A stretch of DNA of 64,000 bases from Bacteroidota bacterium (GTDB taxonomy: Bacteria > Bacteroidota > Ignavibacteria > Kapaibacteriales > HRBIN21), in assembly GCA_030550395.1 (NCBI GenBank), contig JAUQPL010000001.1, forward strand, positions 317,795 to 381,794, in the 5' to 3' direction. The first letter of the stretch is position 1, and the number at the start of each line of letters is the position of its first letter. The position numbers and the translations under genes were made by a program. The notes under the pieces are model-generated. The model did not search any database, had not been told where the DNA came from, and saw only the letters and a program-made list of their open reading frames with translations. Shown here piece after piece: positions 28,584 to 37,168 of the stretch.

Positions 28584-29228
28584 ATGCCTGTCCGTCCCTC
28601 CGAACTAAAAGCCCTCACGGAGTTGACCGACGAAGACCTGATGAGACTGTTCCAGCAAGATAACTCCGAAGCCGCCTACACCGTCCTGGTTCGCCGTTAC
28701 AGGTCTCCCATCACGAATTTCCTCTACCGATTCGTGGGCAACTACGACGATGCCTTGGACTTGGCCCAGGAAACTTTCCTGCGTCTGTACAAGTATAAGC
28801 ACACGTATCACTCGGTCCAACGCTTCTCGACATGGCTCTATACGATTGCAACCAATGTTGCCCGCACGTTCTATCAGCAGCGGAACCGGTACTCGACGGC
28901 CTCCCTTACCTCTATGCAATCCAGCGAGGAGGAAGAGCCATCGGAATGGGAAATCCCCGACACCAGCTATATACCCGACCAGAGGGTGGACTCCACGTAT
29001 ATTGCTCAGCGCATCCAGAAGGCACTTATGCAATTGCCCCCCGTCTTCCGGGAAGCTATCGTGCTTCGGGAAATCCTGGAGTTGTCGTACGAGGAAATTG
29101 CCGAAGTCATGCAGACAGAGTTAGGCACGGTTAAATCTCGCATTAACCGGGCCCGGCAGCGCCTACAAGAACTTCTGCGGGATGTTTACGAAGAGTTATA
29201 CGGAACCCCAACTTCCCAAGCAGAATAA
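28584..29228 (+). CDS. ECF-type RNA polymerase sigma factor
   Basis: A sigma-70 family protein of 214 aa with region 2 (FLYRFVGNYDDALDLAQETFLRLY, FSTWLYTIATNVAR) and region 4 (ALMQLPPVFREAIVLREILELSYEEIAEVM, LGTVKSRINRAR helix-turn-helix). An acidic linker (SSEEEEPSEWE) joins them. A strong GGAGG at 28575-28579 sits four bases before the ATG, unusual in this window. The downstream single-span membrane protein begins three bases after its stop and may be its regulator. Regulon unknown. Confidence 0.9.
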   Translation: MPVRPSELKALTELTDEDLMRLFQQDNSEAAYTVLVRRYRSPITNFLYRFVGNYDDALDLAQETFLRLYKYKHTYHSVQRFSTWLYTIATNVARTFYQQRNRYSTASLTSMQSSEEEEPSEWEIPDTSYIPDQRVDSTYIAQRIQKALMQLPPVFREAIVLREILELSYEEIAEVMQTELGTVKSRINRARQRLQELLRDVYEELYGTPTSQAE

Positions 29229-29231
29229 GCC

Positions 29232-29687
29232 ATGAACGAGCGTGAACACAAGAATCAACCCTTGCTCAAAGCATTCCTCTCTTCTGTTCCTGTACCGGAG
29301 GATTTTGAGCTACAACTTTGGATCCGCCGTGCTCTCCGTGAGCTCCCCTCTGTCCATATCCCCGATACCTTTGAAGAAGCTTTGTGGCAACGCATCCACG
29401 CCGAGCAACAGATAAACTCCTGGCGTCATGGGCTTGCAATCTCCGTCCTCCTCACTGCCCTCTGGGGTGGGATACTGGGCCTTTGGCCCGCCAGCCGTTC
29501 CTCCACATCTGTAACTCAGACCGCTCCTTTACGAGGGGTTGTTGTCACGGAACCTCTGCTCATCCCAGCGGACCAACGCTTTATAGAAATATCCCCGCAA
29601 CCACCACGCAAACCTTCCTTACAACCCCAGCGCTCCTTAATGCCCATACCTGGCGGCACAAATCCTCTCCCACCGCCGGAGGAATAA
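29232..29687 (+). CDS. Putative anti-sigma-like single-span membrane protein
   Basis: A 151-aa protein with a charged cytoplasmic N-terminus (PEDFELQLWIRRALRELP, DTFEEALWQRIHAEQ), one membrane helix near residues 66-82 (GLAISVLLTALWGGILGL) and a proline-rich extracytoplasmic tail. Its position right after an ECF sigma gene is that of an anti-sigma factor, but no zinc-binding HxxxCxxC motif is present. Function is inferred from position only. Confidence 0.6.
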   Translation: MNEREHKNQPLLKAFLSSVPVPEDFELQLWIRRALRELPSVHIPDTFEEALWQRIHAEQQINSWRHGLAISVLLTALWGGILGLWPASRSSTSVTQTAPLRGVVVTEPLLIPADQRFIEISPQPPRKPSLQPQRSLMPIPGGTNPLPPPEE

Positions 29688-29758
29688 GCTCCTCCCACCA
29701 CCACAGAGGAGGTTCCTTAACCTTGCATCAGAGGAGCACGGGAAGGATATCCCTTTCT

Positions 29759-29784
29759 GCATTTTCCCTCCTTTCGGAAAATGC
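29759..29784. terminator. Hairpin between convergent genes
   Basis: GCATTTTCC and GGAAAATGC form a perfect 9-bp stem with an 8-nt loop. There is no U-tract on either side. It lies between the converging anti-sigma-like and HAAO genes and could stop or protect both transcripts. Confidence 0.45.
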
Positions 29785-29796
29785 AACCCCGCGCCA

Positions 29797-29830
29797 GGTA
29801 CCCGGCGGGCGAATACTCGCCCGGGGTACC
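29797..29830. terminator. GC-rich hairpin between convergent genes
   Basis: GGTACCC...GGGCGA pairs with TCGCCC...GGGTACC around a small internal bulge, giving about 13 pairs. It is next to the hairpin at 29759-29784; together they look like a bidirectional transcript-end structure. Confidence 0.45.
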
Positions 29831-29867
29831 CATAGACGCGAGGCACACAGCTTCCACTGCTGTCTTC

Positions 29868-30395
29868 TTAGCGCACCGGTTGGGGTGGTTCCATGACCGC
29901 TCCGCAATTCTTACAGGTGCGGAGCTCTACAGAGCCGTAGAAGCGCTCAAAGACGCGTGGAAGCTGTTCAACAATGTCACGGACATGGAGGAATTCTTCG
30001 TAAAGCTTATCCCCACACCGCTCACAGAACCACATGAAACCGTCCAATTCGTCAGGGCGCCGCTTGCGTTCAATGACCAGCCCAACAGTGTTCGCTGGGC
30101 GCTGCGGCGAGTGGGGCACCCGTGGTGGAAGGAGAAAGATTTCCCCTTGCCGGATCGGGATATCCTTGGGCTGCCCGTCCTCAATTACCTTAAGCACGAT
30201 ATCACCCTCCAACTGGTAGAAGAACTCCTCCCCCTCATCGTAGTGGTAGTCCTTCCGGGCGTTAGGACCACCCACAACCATAATGATGAAGTCCTGATTG
30301 TCTGTGTAGACAACCGCGTTGCCCACCGGCGGCTTGAGCAAGTGGCGATGTTCTTCTATCCATTGCTGGAAGTTGATCGGCGGGAGCAGGGGCAT
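29868..30395 (-). CDS. nbaC: 3-hydroxyanthranilate 3,4-dioxygenase
   Basis: A cupin-fold Fe(II) ring-cleavage enzyme that makes the quinolinate precursor for NAD from 3-hydroxyanthranilate. With the ATG at 30395 (GAGG seven bases upstream) numbering matches the Cupriavidus enzyme: iron ligands H51, E57 and H95, substrate-binding R47 and R99. A C-terminal rubredoxin-like site has CERC (124-127) and CKNC (161-164). Length 175 aa fits the bacterial type. The frame continues to 30467, but the extra residues are not conserved-looking. Kynurenine 3-monooxygenase, the preceding pathway step, is partly present at the right end of the window. Confidence 0.95.
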   Translation of the reverse strand: MPLLPPINFQQWIEEHRHLLKPPVGNAVVYTDNQDFIIMVVGGPNARKDYHYDEGEEFFYQLEGDIVLKVIEDGQPKDIPIRQGEIFLLPPRVPHSPQRPANTVGLVIERKRRPDELDGFMWFCERCGDKLYEEFLHVRDIVEQLPRVFERFYGSVELRTCKNCGAVMEPPQPVR

Positions 30396-30504
30396 GGGGT
30401 CCTCACTTTCTGTCAAACTTTCCTCAACTGGCTCTTTTGGGGTACGCAATTTACGGAAATTCGGCACTTAGGCTATAACACCCAATTCATTGAGGCACAC
30501 CAAG

Positions 30505-32484
30505 TTATGGCTTAGGACGTGGAGCCTTCTCTGGGGCCTCTTCCGAATCCCCTGGGGATGGTACTACATCAGGGAGAATTGAGGGCTGGGGAGCCGACTC
30601 CTGTAAAACCGGTTGCGCCGGCGGCTTGGCCGGCGAAGAAGGGGGTGTCGGTGGAGCGGGGTAACGCTGTAGAATCGCCTCCGGTGCAACTCCCTCACGG
30701 CGGGCACGGGCATGGGCAACGCTTAGCCGGATATCGGCAGCGTATTCCGACGTTGGGTATTGCTGGAGCAAAAGCTCATAATAAAACAAAGCGCTATCCA
30801 CCTGCCGCAATGGAGGATGTTCGTACATCCACCCTAACGCATACAATGCCTTGGGAGCATAAGGAGATGCTGGGAAGCGCTCTACCAGGCGGTATAACTG
30901 TTGACGAGCAAGGGTATACTCCCCAATGCGCCACAGGCGCATGCCGGATTCATAGAGCTCAGCCGCCGTGTCAATCAAGGCTTCTGGCGTAAACCCTAAC
31001 AACCGCTGTGCTTCCTGACCGTAGGGAGCCGCAGGACAGCAAGCCGCAAGCTCTTCCAAGAGAGAGTCTCTCAAAGCTGGCTCCGACACCGATAAAGCCA
31101 AAGCCAAGGTAGCCCGAGATCGGTATAGACCCGTATCCGGCGCCACCTGCAAAGCTCGACGATAGAAAAGCTCTGCAGAATCCGCATTCCCGATATTCGT
31201 GTGAACACGCGCCAGTTCGTAGTAGGCCTGACTCAGACGCGCCCGAAGGCTGTCAGAGAGGCTACTTGGCTCGGTTCCCCGAGCGCTGGAAAGTGTCGCC
31301 ATTGCTTGTTCCCAGCGGGCCAGCAGTTCGCTATAGCGGCGTGCCTTTTGGAAGACAGGCGAGCGTGTAACACTGGCGCGAGCAAACAAACGTTGTGCCT
31401 GCCGATACTGTCCATTGCGAAGGAGCTGCATCCCATATTCGTACTGCACCGCCAAGAGTGCAGGGTTTCCAGCAAAGGCGGAATCTGCTCGCCGTTCTAT
31501 GCGAGCGAGGGTGTCTTCGGAAGTTCCCATGCGGCGACGGAACGCAAGTTCCTGAGCTAACGTATAGCCCAGCCATTGCTCATACCGTCGGGATCGGGCA
31601 AGCTTTGTGAGGATTTCCTCTGCCTCGCGGAAACGTCCGCTCCGCGCAAGCGAAGCAGCTCGGTAAAGCTGGGCTTCATACTCCACAACTACCGTTGGAT
31701 TGTATCGGAGGACTTCCGCAAAGGCAGTGGCTGCCTGCTCGAACTGTCCTATGCGATAGTAAAGTGCCCCAATCTCCCACTGCCACCGCGCCCGTTGCTC
31801 CCCGTCGGGGGCAATCAACACTGCCTGCCGATACGGGCGGAAAGCCGCTTCTAAATCACCCTGGCTGAGTGCGAACTCTGCTTGCAGTCGGAAGGCTTCG
31901 CTGAGAACATCGTATCGCTTGTAGTACCACCCGATATCAATCGCACGAGAAAGAGCCTGCTGTCCTAAAGTGTACTTGCGTTGCATCAGATACGCCTTCG
32001 CCAGCAGCAATTGGGCATCAGGAGCAAGATCACCGGTCGGAAAGAGCTGCAGCAGTTCCTGGCATTTGATCTGGGCTGGTAGCCACTCGCTCCGGTAGAA
32101 AAACGCCTGAGCCATCATCAGGAGAGCATCCTCCACGAACTCTGAGCGGGTGCGAAATGCCAAAATCTTAGAGCCCTTCTGCAGAATGGAATCCAAGCGC
32201 TTGTGGACAGGTTGTAGCTTTGCAGGCTCAATGACAAATTCCTGCAGAAAAGGGGGGATTTCCCCTGCCTGTGTGCCCGGGATGATGGAGGGATCAGGAA
32301 CTAATACGCGTGGGCGTTGCACACGCCGTGTCTCATCGTAGTAGCTGAACTCCTCTTCCACCTCGCTCATGAGGCGCCGCATGTTGTAGACGGTGTTGAA
32401 ATACGCCTCGGCATTCCACCATAGCTGGCACCCCGCGCTCAACAGAGTACCTACGCTAAGGAAGAGCGCAGCTCTATGTCCCAT
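30505..32484 (-). CDS. TPR lipoprotein, PorW/SprE-like
   Basis: A 659-aa protein with a lipoprotein signal (SVGTLLSAGC, Cys19). It has at least ten degenerate tetratricopeptide repeats (DLAPDAQLLLAKAYLMQRKY, ALYYRIGQFEQAATAFAEVLRYNP, ALYALGWMYEHPPLRQVDSALFYY) and a proline-rich C-terminus. AYFNTVYNMRRL just after the lipobox is typical of FCB-group outer-membrane TPR lipoproteins. T9SS PorW/SprE is such a protein, and SprA is in this window, so a T9SS role is possible but not shown. BamD-like function is the alternative. The ATG at 32484 is preferred over the GTG at 32493; its 5' end overlaps the M61 gene by 34 bp. Confidence 0.7.
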   Translation of the reverse strand: MGHRAALFLSVGTLLSAGCQLWWNAEAYFNTVYNMRRLMSEVEEEFSYYDETRRVQRPRVLVPDPSIIPGTQAGEIPPFLQEFVIEPAKLQPVHKRLDSILQKGSKILAFRTRSEFVEDALLMMAQAFFYRSEWLPAQIKCQELLQLFPTGDLAPDAQLLLAKAYLMQRKYTLGQQALSRAIDIGWYYKRYDVLSEAFRLQAEFALSQGDLEAAFRPYRQAVLIAPDGEQRARWQWEIGALYYRIGQFEQAATAFAEVLRYNPTVVVEYEAQLYRAASLARSGRFREAEEILTKLARSRRYEQWLGYTLAQELAFRRRMGTSEDTLARIERRADSAFAGNPALLAVQYEYGMQLLRNGQYRQAQRLFARASVTRSPVFQKARRYSELLARWEQAMATLSSARGTEPSSLSDSLRARLSQAYYELARVHTNIGNADSAELFYRRALQVAPDTGLYRSRATLALALSVSEPALRDSLLEELAACCPAAPYGQEAQRLLGFTPEALIDTAAELYESGMRLWRIGEYTLARQQLYRLVERFPASPYAPKALYALGWMYEHPPLRQVDSALFYYELLLQQYPTSEYAADIRLSVAHARARREGVAPEAILQRYPAPPTPPSSPAKPPAQPVLQESAPQPSILPDVVPSPGDSEEAPEKAPRPKP

Positions 32485-34349
32485 GGCGACCACAAGCTCA
32501 CTAATACGCCATCGCCAGGTATACAGGGCAAAGGTTCACGCAACCACTGCTGGACAAAGCCCTGAGATTGCCCATCTTCTGAAGCCCGCGCACGGAGGCG
32601 GGCACGATAGTATGGACGGGGAGTCAGGCGGGTTGTGTATACCCGTCCCTCATTCACAGCAACGATCTCCAATGCCCCCTCTACCATACCGACAAAGGCA
32701 TTCCATTGAGCAATTGTGCGGACCCGTACCCCATTAACTGCCAAAATCTCGTCCCCGACCGCTAACCCAGCATGGGCAGCAGGAGAGAACTCCTCTACCG
32801 CCTCAACCCAGAGTCCCCCATTCTGCTCCCGGAGCGAGATTCCTGTAAAGCGAGTACCTGGAATTTGCCCAAGGACGGCATGCTCACCAATCAGACGCTC
32901 GGGAGCAATGCCCTTAACCCACTGTAATTCCAGCCCAATCAGAGGGAGAACGTCCTCATACGGAAGTTCGCCGCGGTCGGTAAGCCACTCCCACAACAGC
33001 GGGCGGAGTTCCACACCTGTGGCTGCTTCCAGCTCTGAGAAAAGCTCTTCTTCCGTGAAACCCCGGTCAGGCATCTGCTGCGCTCGGCGCCATAAAGCCT
33101 GCAGCCCGTCCTGAAGGCGCTTCTTCCCTCCCGTCTGCGCCAGGATCCACGCATCCAACAGCCAGGCAATGAGGGCTCCCTTGAGGTAATAGGACGGAAA
33201 GCGATTCAAACCGTCCGGACTCTGCCCGTACAGTTTCACCCAAGCTAAGAGGCTACTATCCCGCACAGAGAGAAAGAAGCGCCCAGGAACATGTGCCAAT
33301 TTTTCCACCTCCGCCTCTAAATGGAGTAGCAGTTCCCGCTGCGTCAGATAGCCACACCAGTACGGCAGGAGTATTTCGTAATAGCTGGTTACCCCTTCCA
33401 CAAGCCAGAGCAACGGTGTGTACTGCTCCCGCTCGTAATCAAATGGACCCAATCCCTCCGGACGGATGCGCTTTCCATTCCATGCATGGAAGAATTCATG
33501 GCAGAGAAGGCGCAGAAAGCGATGGGCACCTGCTAACTCCCGTAATGCCGAAGGATCCACGGCAATAACCTGGGAACGAGCGTGTTCCAATCCCCCAAAA
33601 GCTTCCGGCAGAAAGTGAAAGATAAAAACGTAGCGATCGTACGGCAATTCCCCTCCCCAAAATGCCCCGACAACACGGACGACTCGCTCCGTACACCGAA
33701 CAACCCACTCCTCGTCAACAGGCTCATTAGCCAAGATTGCGACCTCATGGAGGCGATTGCCTACAGAGAAAGCGTGAACGCTGTGCGAACCAACCTGGAT
33801 TGGCGAGTCTGCTAAGACATCGTAAGTTACGGCCCCCAAACGAGGGGGAAATCCATGGTCAACGGGTGAGAGCGAAGTTGTGATTCGCTGCCACTGGGCG
33901 GGCTCAAAGTCTACAACAACATGGTGAGGCTCATGCTGGCGTCCTTCCACGTAAGGAAGGCAATTAGAGGGCATAACGAAGGCATACCATCGGCTCACGT
34001 GCGTCGTCCGCACCGAACGTTCATTGCCGAAGTAGACGGCTTTCAGGTAGAGCTTCTCCGCCCCTTCGCAAAAGACACGGAAACGGTTCTTCGCCCGCCA
34101 CTCCACATCCAGTGGACGCCCTCGCTCATCTAGAACCCCTTCCAAGGTGAAGTTCGTTGCAAAGTCCCGAATCTTATAGCTACCCGGCGTCCACGAGGGT
34201 AACACGAAGTCCAGGGACAAGGCCCCGCGGGTGGCGACTTCCATACGGATGTCTAGCAAATGTCGCGCAGCCCGCTCAAAGGACAGCACATAGCAAATAT
34301 CGGCGGGCAAACCGAAAACTTCTGCATCTCGCTGGTCAATCCGATACAT
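32451..34349 (-). CDS. M61-family (glycyl aminopeptidase-like) metallopeptidase with PDZ domain
   Basis: A 632-aa peptidase. The N-terminal beta-domain has LDFVLPSWTPGSYKIRDFA. The gluzincin domain has GGLEHARS, then zinc motif HEFFHAWNGKRIRP (HExxH with the distal Glu in LLWLVEGVTSYYE). A PDZ domain follows (SPAAHAGLAVGDEILAVNGV). This order is that of family M61. No signal peptide is evident, so it may be cytosolic. The frame is open to 34688, but the ATG at 34349, overlapping rlmB by 14 nt, gives the family-like N-terminus. Confidence 0.9.
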   Translation of the reverse strand: MYRIDQRDAEVFGLPADICYVLSFERAARHLLDIRMEVATRGALSLDFVLPSWTPGSYKIRDFATNFTLEGVLDERGRPLDVEWRAKNRFRVFCEGAEKLYLKAVYFGNERSVRTTHVSRWYAFVMPSNCLPYVEGRQHEPHHVVVDFEPAQWQRITTSLSPVDHGFPPRLGAVTYDVLADSPIQVGSHSVHAFSVGNRLHEVAILANEPVDEEWVVRCTERVVRVVGAFWGGELPYDRYVFIFHFLPEAFGGLEHARSQVIAVDPSALRELAGAHRFLRLLCHEFFHAWNGKRIRPEGLGPFDYEREQYTPLLWLVEGVTSYYEILLPYWCGYLTQRELLLHLEAEVEKLAHVPGRFFLSVRDSSLLAWVKLYGQSPDGLNRFPSYYLKGALIAWLLDAWILAQTGGKKRLQDGLQALWRRAQQMPDRGFTEEELFSELEAATGVELRPLLWEWLTDRGELPYEDVLPLIGLELQWVKGIAPERLIGEHAVLGQIPGTRFTGISLREQNGGLWVEAVEEFSPAAHAGLAVGDEILAVNGVRVRTIAQWNAFVGMVEGALEIVAVNEGRVYTTRLTPRPYYRARLRARASEDGQSQGFVQQWLREPLPCIPGDGVLVSLWSPWDIELRSSLA

Positions 34350-35136
34350 AAGGGTCTTCCGTCGAATGCACCGCCAATTGCTCCCGATAGTATCGCTGAC
34401 GCTGGATTTCAAAAAGCACAACTGCAGTAGCTGCAGCAGCATTAAGCGAGGTAACCCGTCCCCTGAGAGGAATCCGCACAACGATATCGCAAAGGGAGCG
34501 AATCCCGGGGCGCATACCCCGATGTTCATTGCCAATAACAAGCACAATTGGGCGATCGTAGAGTTCCTCGCAATAGAGATGCTCTCCATCGGGAGCCGTA
34601 CCGACAACCCACCAGCCCTGCTCCTGTAAAGTCCGGAGCGCAAAAGCAAGATTCGGCACGACCGCCACAGGCAAGCTCGCAAGGGCACCTGCAGAAGCCT
34701 TCAGGGCTGCCGGTGTAATCGGCGCCGAGTGGTGTCGCGGAAGCACTATACCATGAGCTCCCGCAGCCTCGGCACACCGGGCAATTGCCCCGAGGTTTTG
34801 GGGGTCCTCAATACCATCCAACGCCACCAACAGGCCTATCGTTCCTGCAGGAGCCCCTGTGACAAGCCGCTCCAACGTTGCAGGAGGAATCGGGGCCATC
34901 AAGGCAAGGACCCCTTGGGTTGAACGTATGTCTACCCCAAGAGCACGAACATGCTGAGCGAAACGCTGCCGATCCAATGCAACGCAGGGAACATGGGCAC
35001 GGCGTGCCGCCTGTCGCACACTTTCTTCTACCCCACTTCCGTGCAGCACATACACCTTCTGTACGCGCCCTTCCCGGCGGAGAGCCTCTTCCACAGGGCG
35101 GCGGCCATAGATGTACATCCCTGCAGCCTCGGCCAT
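34336..35136 (-). CDS. rlmB: TrmH/SpoU-family rRNA 2'-O-methyltransferase (RlmB-like)
   Basis: A SPOUT methyltransferase of 266 aa. The N-terminal RNA-binding domain starts YIYGRRPVEEAL. The catalytic domain has the three SpoU motifs: ALDGIEDPQNLGAIARCAEA, VLVIGNEHRGMRPGI and VTSLNAAAATAVVLFEI. RlmB methylates 23S rRNA G2251; a tRNA target cannot be excluded. The ATG at 35136 lies 22 bp after rpsP; the frame extends to 35187 inside rpsP. Confidence 0.88.
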   Translation of the reverse strand: MAEAAGMYIYGRRPVEEALRREGRVQKVYVLHGSGVEESVRQAARRAHVPCVALDRQRFAQHVRALGVDIRSTQGVLALMAPIPPATLERLVTGAPAGTIGLLVALDGIEDPQNLGAIARCAEAAGAHGIVLPRHHSAPITPAALKASAGALASLPVAVVPNLAFALRTLQEQGWWVVGTAPDGEHLYCEELYDRPIVLVIGNEHRGMRPGIRSLCDIVVRIPLRGRVTSLNAAAATAVVLFEIQRQRYYREQLAVHSTEDPYVSD

Positions 35137-35158
35137 AGAAGCACCAAGTTCACACTGG

Positions 35159-35554
35159 CTATGCCGCCTCTTCTGCTGCCGCAGCACGCCGACGCTCGCG
35201 CTGCCGGCGACGCTCCTTCAGCCGGAAGTATCTCTGAGACACCCGTTCCTTGTGTTCAGCAACCCGACGTTCAATTTCCTCGGCTGGAAGCCCCGCCTTC
35301 AGAAGGCGACGCCGTAATAGGATCCCCTCGTAGCTTAGGAGAAGGCGCACAATGTGGGTCGGACGCGCCCCAACTTCCAGCCAATAAAGCGCCCGGTCTG
35401 GTCTGATGACAATCGTGCTCGGAGACGTATTCGGATCATAGTAACCAATGCGCTCAATGAAGCGCCCATCACGCGGGGAACGGTTGTCTGCGGCAACAAT
35501 ATCGTAGAAGGCATAGTTGCGCCGCCCACGGCGACGCAGTCGTAGCTTCACCAT
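35159..35554 (-). CDS. rpsP: 30S ribosomal protein bS16
   Basis: Small-subunit assembly protein, core residues 1-80 (VKLRLRRRGRRNYAFYDIVAADNRSPRDG region, ERIGYYDPNT, ALYWLEVGARPT). At 131 aa it is longer than the usual 80-90: the last 40-odd residues are a basic, then alanine-rich tail (RERRRAAAAEEAA). It follows ffh by 11 bp, the common ffh-rpsP order. Confidence 0.95.
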   Translation of the reverse strand: MVKLRLRRRGRRNYAFYDIVAADNRSPRDGRFIERIGYYDPNTSPSTIVIRPDRALYWLEVGARPTHIVRLLLSYEGILLRRRLLKAGLPAEEIERRVAEHKERVSQRYFRLKERRRQRERRRAAAAEEAA

Positions 35555-35565
35555 CCCAGACTCAC

Positions 35566-36882
35566 TTAATTGTTCAACAGACCCTTCATGCTAAGACCAA
35601 GCGGCAGACGCCCCTGCTTCCACTGCCGCAGAATCTTTCGCATCTGCTCAAGGTGAGCAACAAGACGATTGACCTCCTGGACCGTTGTACCACTTCCCCG
35701 GGCAATACGCCGACGGCGGGAGGCATTTAAAATGTGCGGATTCCTCCGCTCCTCCGGCGTCATTGACAAGATGATTGCCTCCGCCCGAACGAGAGCTTTC
35801 GGGTCCAGCTGAACTACCTTGAGCCATTGTGGGGCCCCCGGCAACAGACGCACTATCTCCGAAAGAGAACCCATCGCCCGTATGGAACGCAGATACTCCA
35901 GGAGGGTCTCAAAGGTCACCTCATCGGATTGCTGTGACGGCTGTCTTACAAGCTCTACCTGTTGGAAGCGCTCCACCAAGGTTGCCACATCTCCCATCCC
36001 CAGGATGCGGCAGACAATCCGTTCGGGGTGGAATGGTTCTAGGGCTTCCGGGCGCTCTCCTGTACCAATGAATTTGATCGGCACCCCCGTTGCCGCCCGT
36101 AACGAAAGTGCTGCCCCCCCACGGGCATCCCCATCCAGCTTCGTCAGTATGATTCCAGTCAACCCTATGGCTTGGTGGAAGCTCTCTGCGGTCGGCAAGG
36201 CATCCTGCCCTGCCATAGCATCACCGACGAGCAAGACCTCCTCCGGCTGAAATACCTCCCGCAGCTGCCGGAGCTCTTCCATCAGCTCTGCATCTACAGC
36301 AAAGCGACCTGCCGTGTCCGCAATGACGACATCGCGGGCCGAAAGCCGTGCATGCCGTACGGCTGCTTCCACGAGCGCTTTGGGATCTGGCACCCCTGCA
36401 AGGCGGAAGAAGGGCACCCCAATTGTTGCTGCTAAGTGCTCCAATTGCTCCTGCGCTGCTGGGCGGCGCATATCGCACGAGACCAGCAATGGATGGCGCC
36501 CACGCTGGCGTAAGTAAAGGGCAAGCTTGGCAGCTGTTGTCGTCTTCCCCGCGCCGTGGAGGCCTACAATGAGAATGCGCGTCGGAGGCTTGGATGCGCT
36601 ACGAAGCGGCACCCATTGCTTGCCCAACAGCCCCACAAGCTCATCGTATATAAGCTTGAGCAAAAACTGCTCGGGCAATAGCATGGATGGTAGTGAAGCT
36701 CCAACTGCCCGCAAGCGGATACGCTGCACTAACTCGCGTACCAGACTGGTATGGACATCCGCCTCTAACAGGGTTCGCCGCAGTTCCTGAAGAGGTTCCT
36801 CTAATTCCTCGGGGCTTAGTGTCCGCACTCCCCGTAATCGGCGTATAACTGCCTGCAGCCGCTCAGTCAACTGTTCGAACAT
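35566..36882 (-). CDS. ffh: Signal recognition particle protein Ffh
   Basis: The SRP GTPase that targets membrane proteins co-translationally. N domain near 1-85; G domain with P-loop GLHGAGKTT, DMRRPAAQEQL, DTAGR and TKLDGDARGG; C-terminal methionine-poor M domain ending KQGRLPLGLSMKG. Ffh usually has more methionines in the signal-binding groove. ATG 36882 follows GGGGA; ATG 36888 is two codons earlier. First gene of an ffh-rpsP-rlmB-M61-TPR run. No 4.5S RNA was recognised nearby. Confidence 0.95.
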   Translation of the reverse strand: MFEQLTERLQAVIRRLRGVRTLSPEELEEPLQELRRTLLEADVHTSLVRELVQRIRLRAVGASLPSMLLPEQFLLKLIYDELVGLLGKQWVPLRSASKPPTRILIVGLHGAGKTTTAAKLALYLRQRGRHPLLVSCDMRRPAAQEQLEHLAATIGVPFFRLAGVPDPKALVEAAVRHARLSARDVVIADTAGRFAVDAELMEELRQLREVFQPEEVLLVGDAMAGQDALPTAESFHQAIGLTGIILTKLDGDARGGAALSLRAATGVPIKFIGTGERPEALEPFHPERIVCRILGMGDVATLVERFQQVELVRQPSQQSDEVTFETLLEYLRSIRAMGSLSEIVRLLPGAPQWLKVVQLDPKALVRAEAIILSMTPEERRNPHILNASRRRRIARGSGTTVQEVNRLVAHLEQMRKILRQWKQGRLPLGLSMKGLLNN

Positions 36883-36910
36883 GAGCATCCCCAGCTTTTC
36901 AGCAAGGTTA

Positions 36911-36918
36911 CAAAACTA
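36911..36918 (-). promoter_or_regulatory. -7 box for the ffh operon
   Basis: The minus strand reads TAGTTTTG, an exact TAnnTTTG match, 28 nt before the ffh start. A 13-bp palindrome (CCTTCC-A-GGAAGG, 36925-36937) lies just upstream, where the -33 spacer would be, and could be an operator. Confidence 0.45.
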
Positions 36919-36968
36919 CGCCATCCTTCCAGGAAGGTACCCCCTCCAAATAAACCCCGATGCTCCTC

Positions 36969-36999
36969 TTGACAGTTTTAGCCCAACTTCGTAATTTTG
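36969..36999 (+). promoter_or_regulatory. Promoter for the amidohydrolase gene
   Basis: TTGACA (36969-36974), a 17-bp spacer and TAATTTTG (36992-36999). This is the best promoter in the window: it fits both the classical -35/-10 pattern and the Bacteroidota TTG/TAnnTTTG pattern. Transcription should begin near 37006, leaving a leader of about 160 nt. Confidence 0.65.
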
Positions 37000-37049
37000 C
37001 ACTGCCTCCTAATGGCCTCCTTTGTGGTGGTGAAAGGTGGGAAGGGGAG

Positions 37050-37079
37050 TACCCCTCGGCAGCCAACTGCTGAGGGGTA
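37050..37079 (+). promoter_or_regulatory. Leader hairpin before the amidohydrolase gene
   Basis: TACCCCTCGGCAG and CTGCTGAGGGGTA pair over 13 positions (one G-T) around a CCAA loop, followed by CCTACTTTTAT. It lies between the promoter at 36969 and the coding start at 37169, so it may act as an attenuator or mRNA stabiliser rather than an end-of-gene terminator. Confidence 0.5.
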
Positions 37080-37168
37080 TCCTACTTTTATAAGGCCGGG
37101 TCCCGCACTGGTATTTGCAGCTGTGCGTCAACAGTCGCAGGGTGGTAAGTCGATGTAGGGTAGTCCTC

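Noticed and set aside
29781-30515. A 244-codon forward open frame opposite the dioxygenase gene
   Set aside because: It is antisense to 3-hydroxyanthranilate dioxygenase, whose metal ligands and length match the family; the forward translation resembles nothing known.
36889-37168. Possible SRP RNA (4.5S) gene next to ffh
   Set aside because: No conserved GGAAG tetraloop helix of SRP RNA was found; the hairpin present does not match it.
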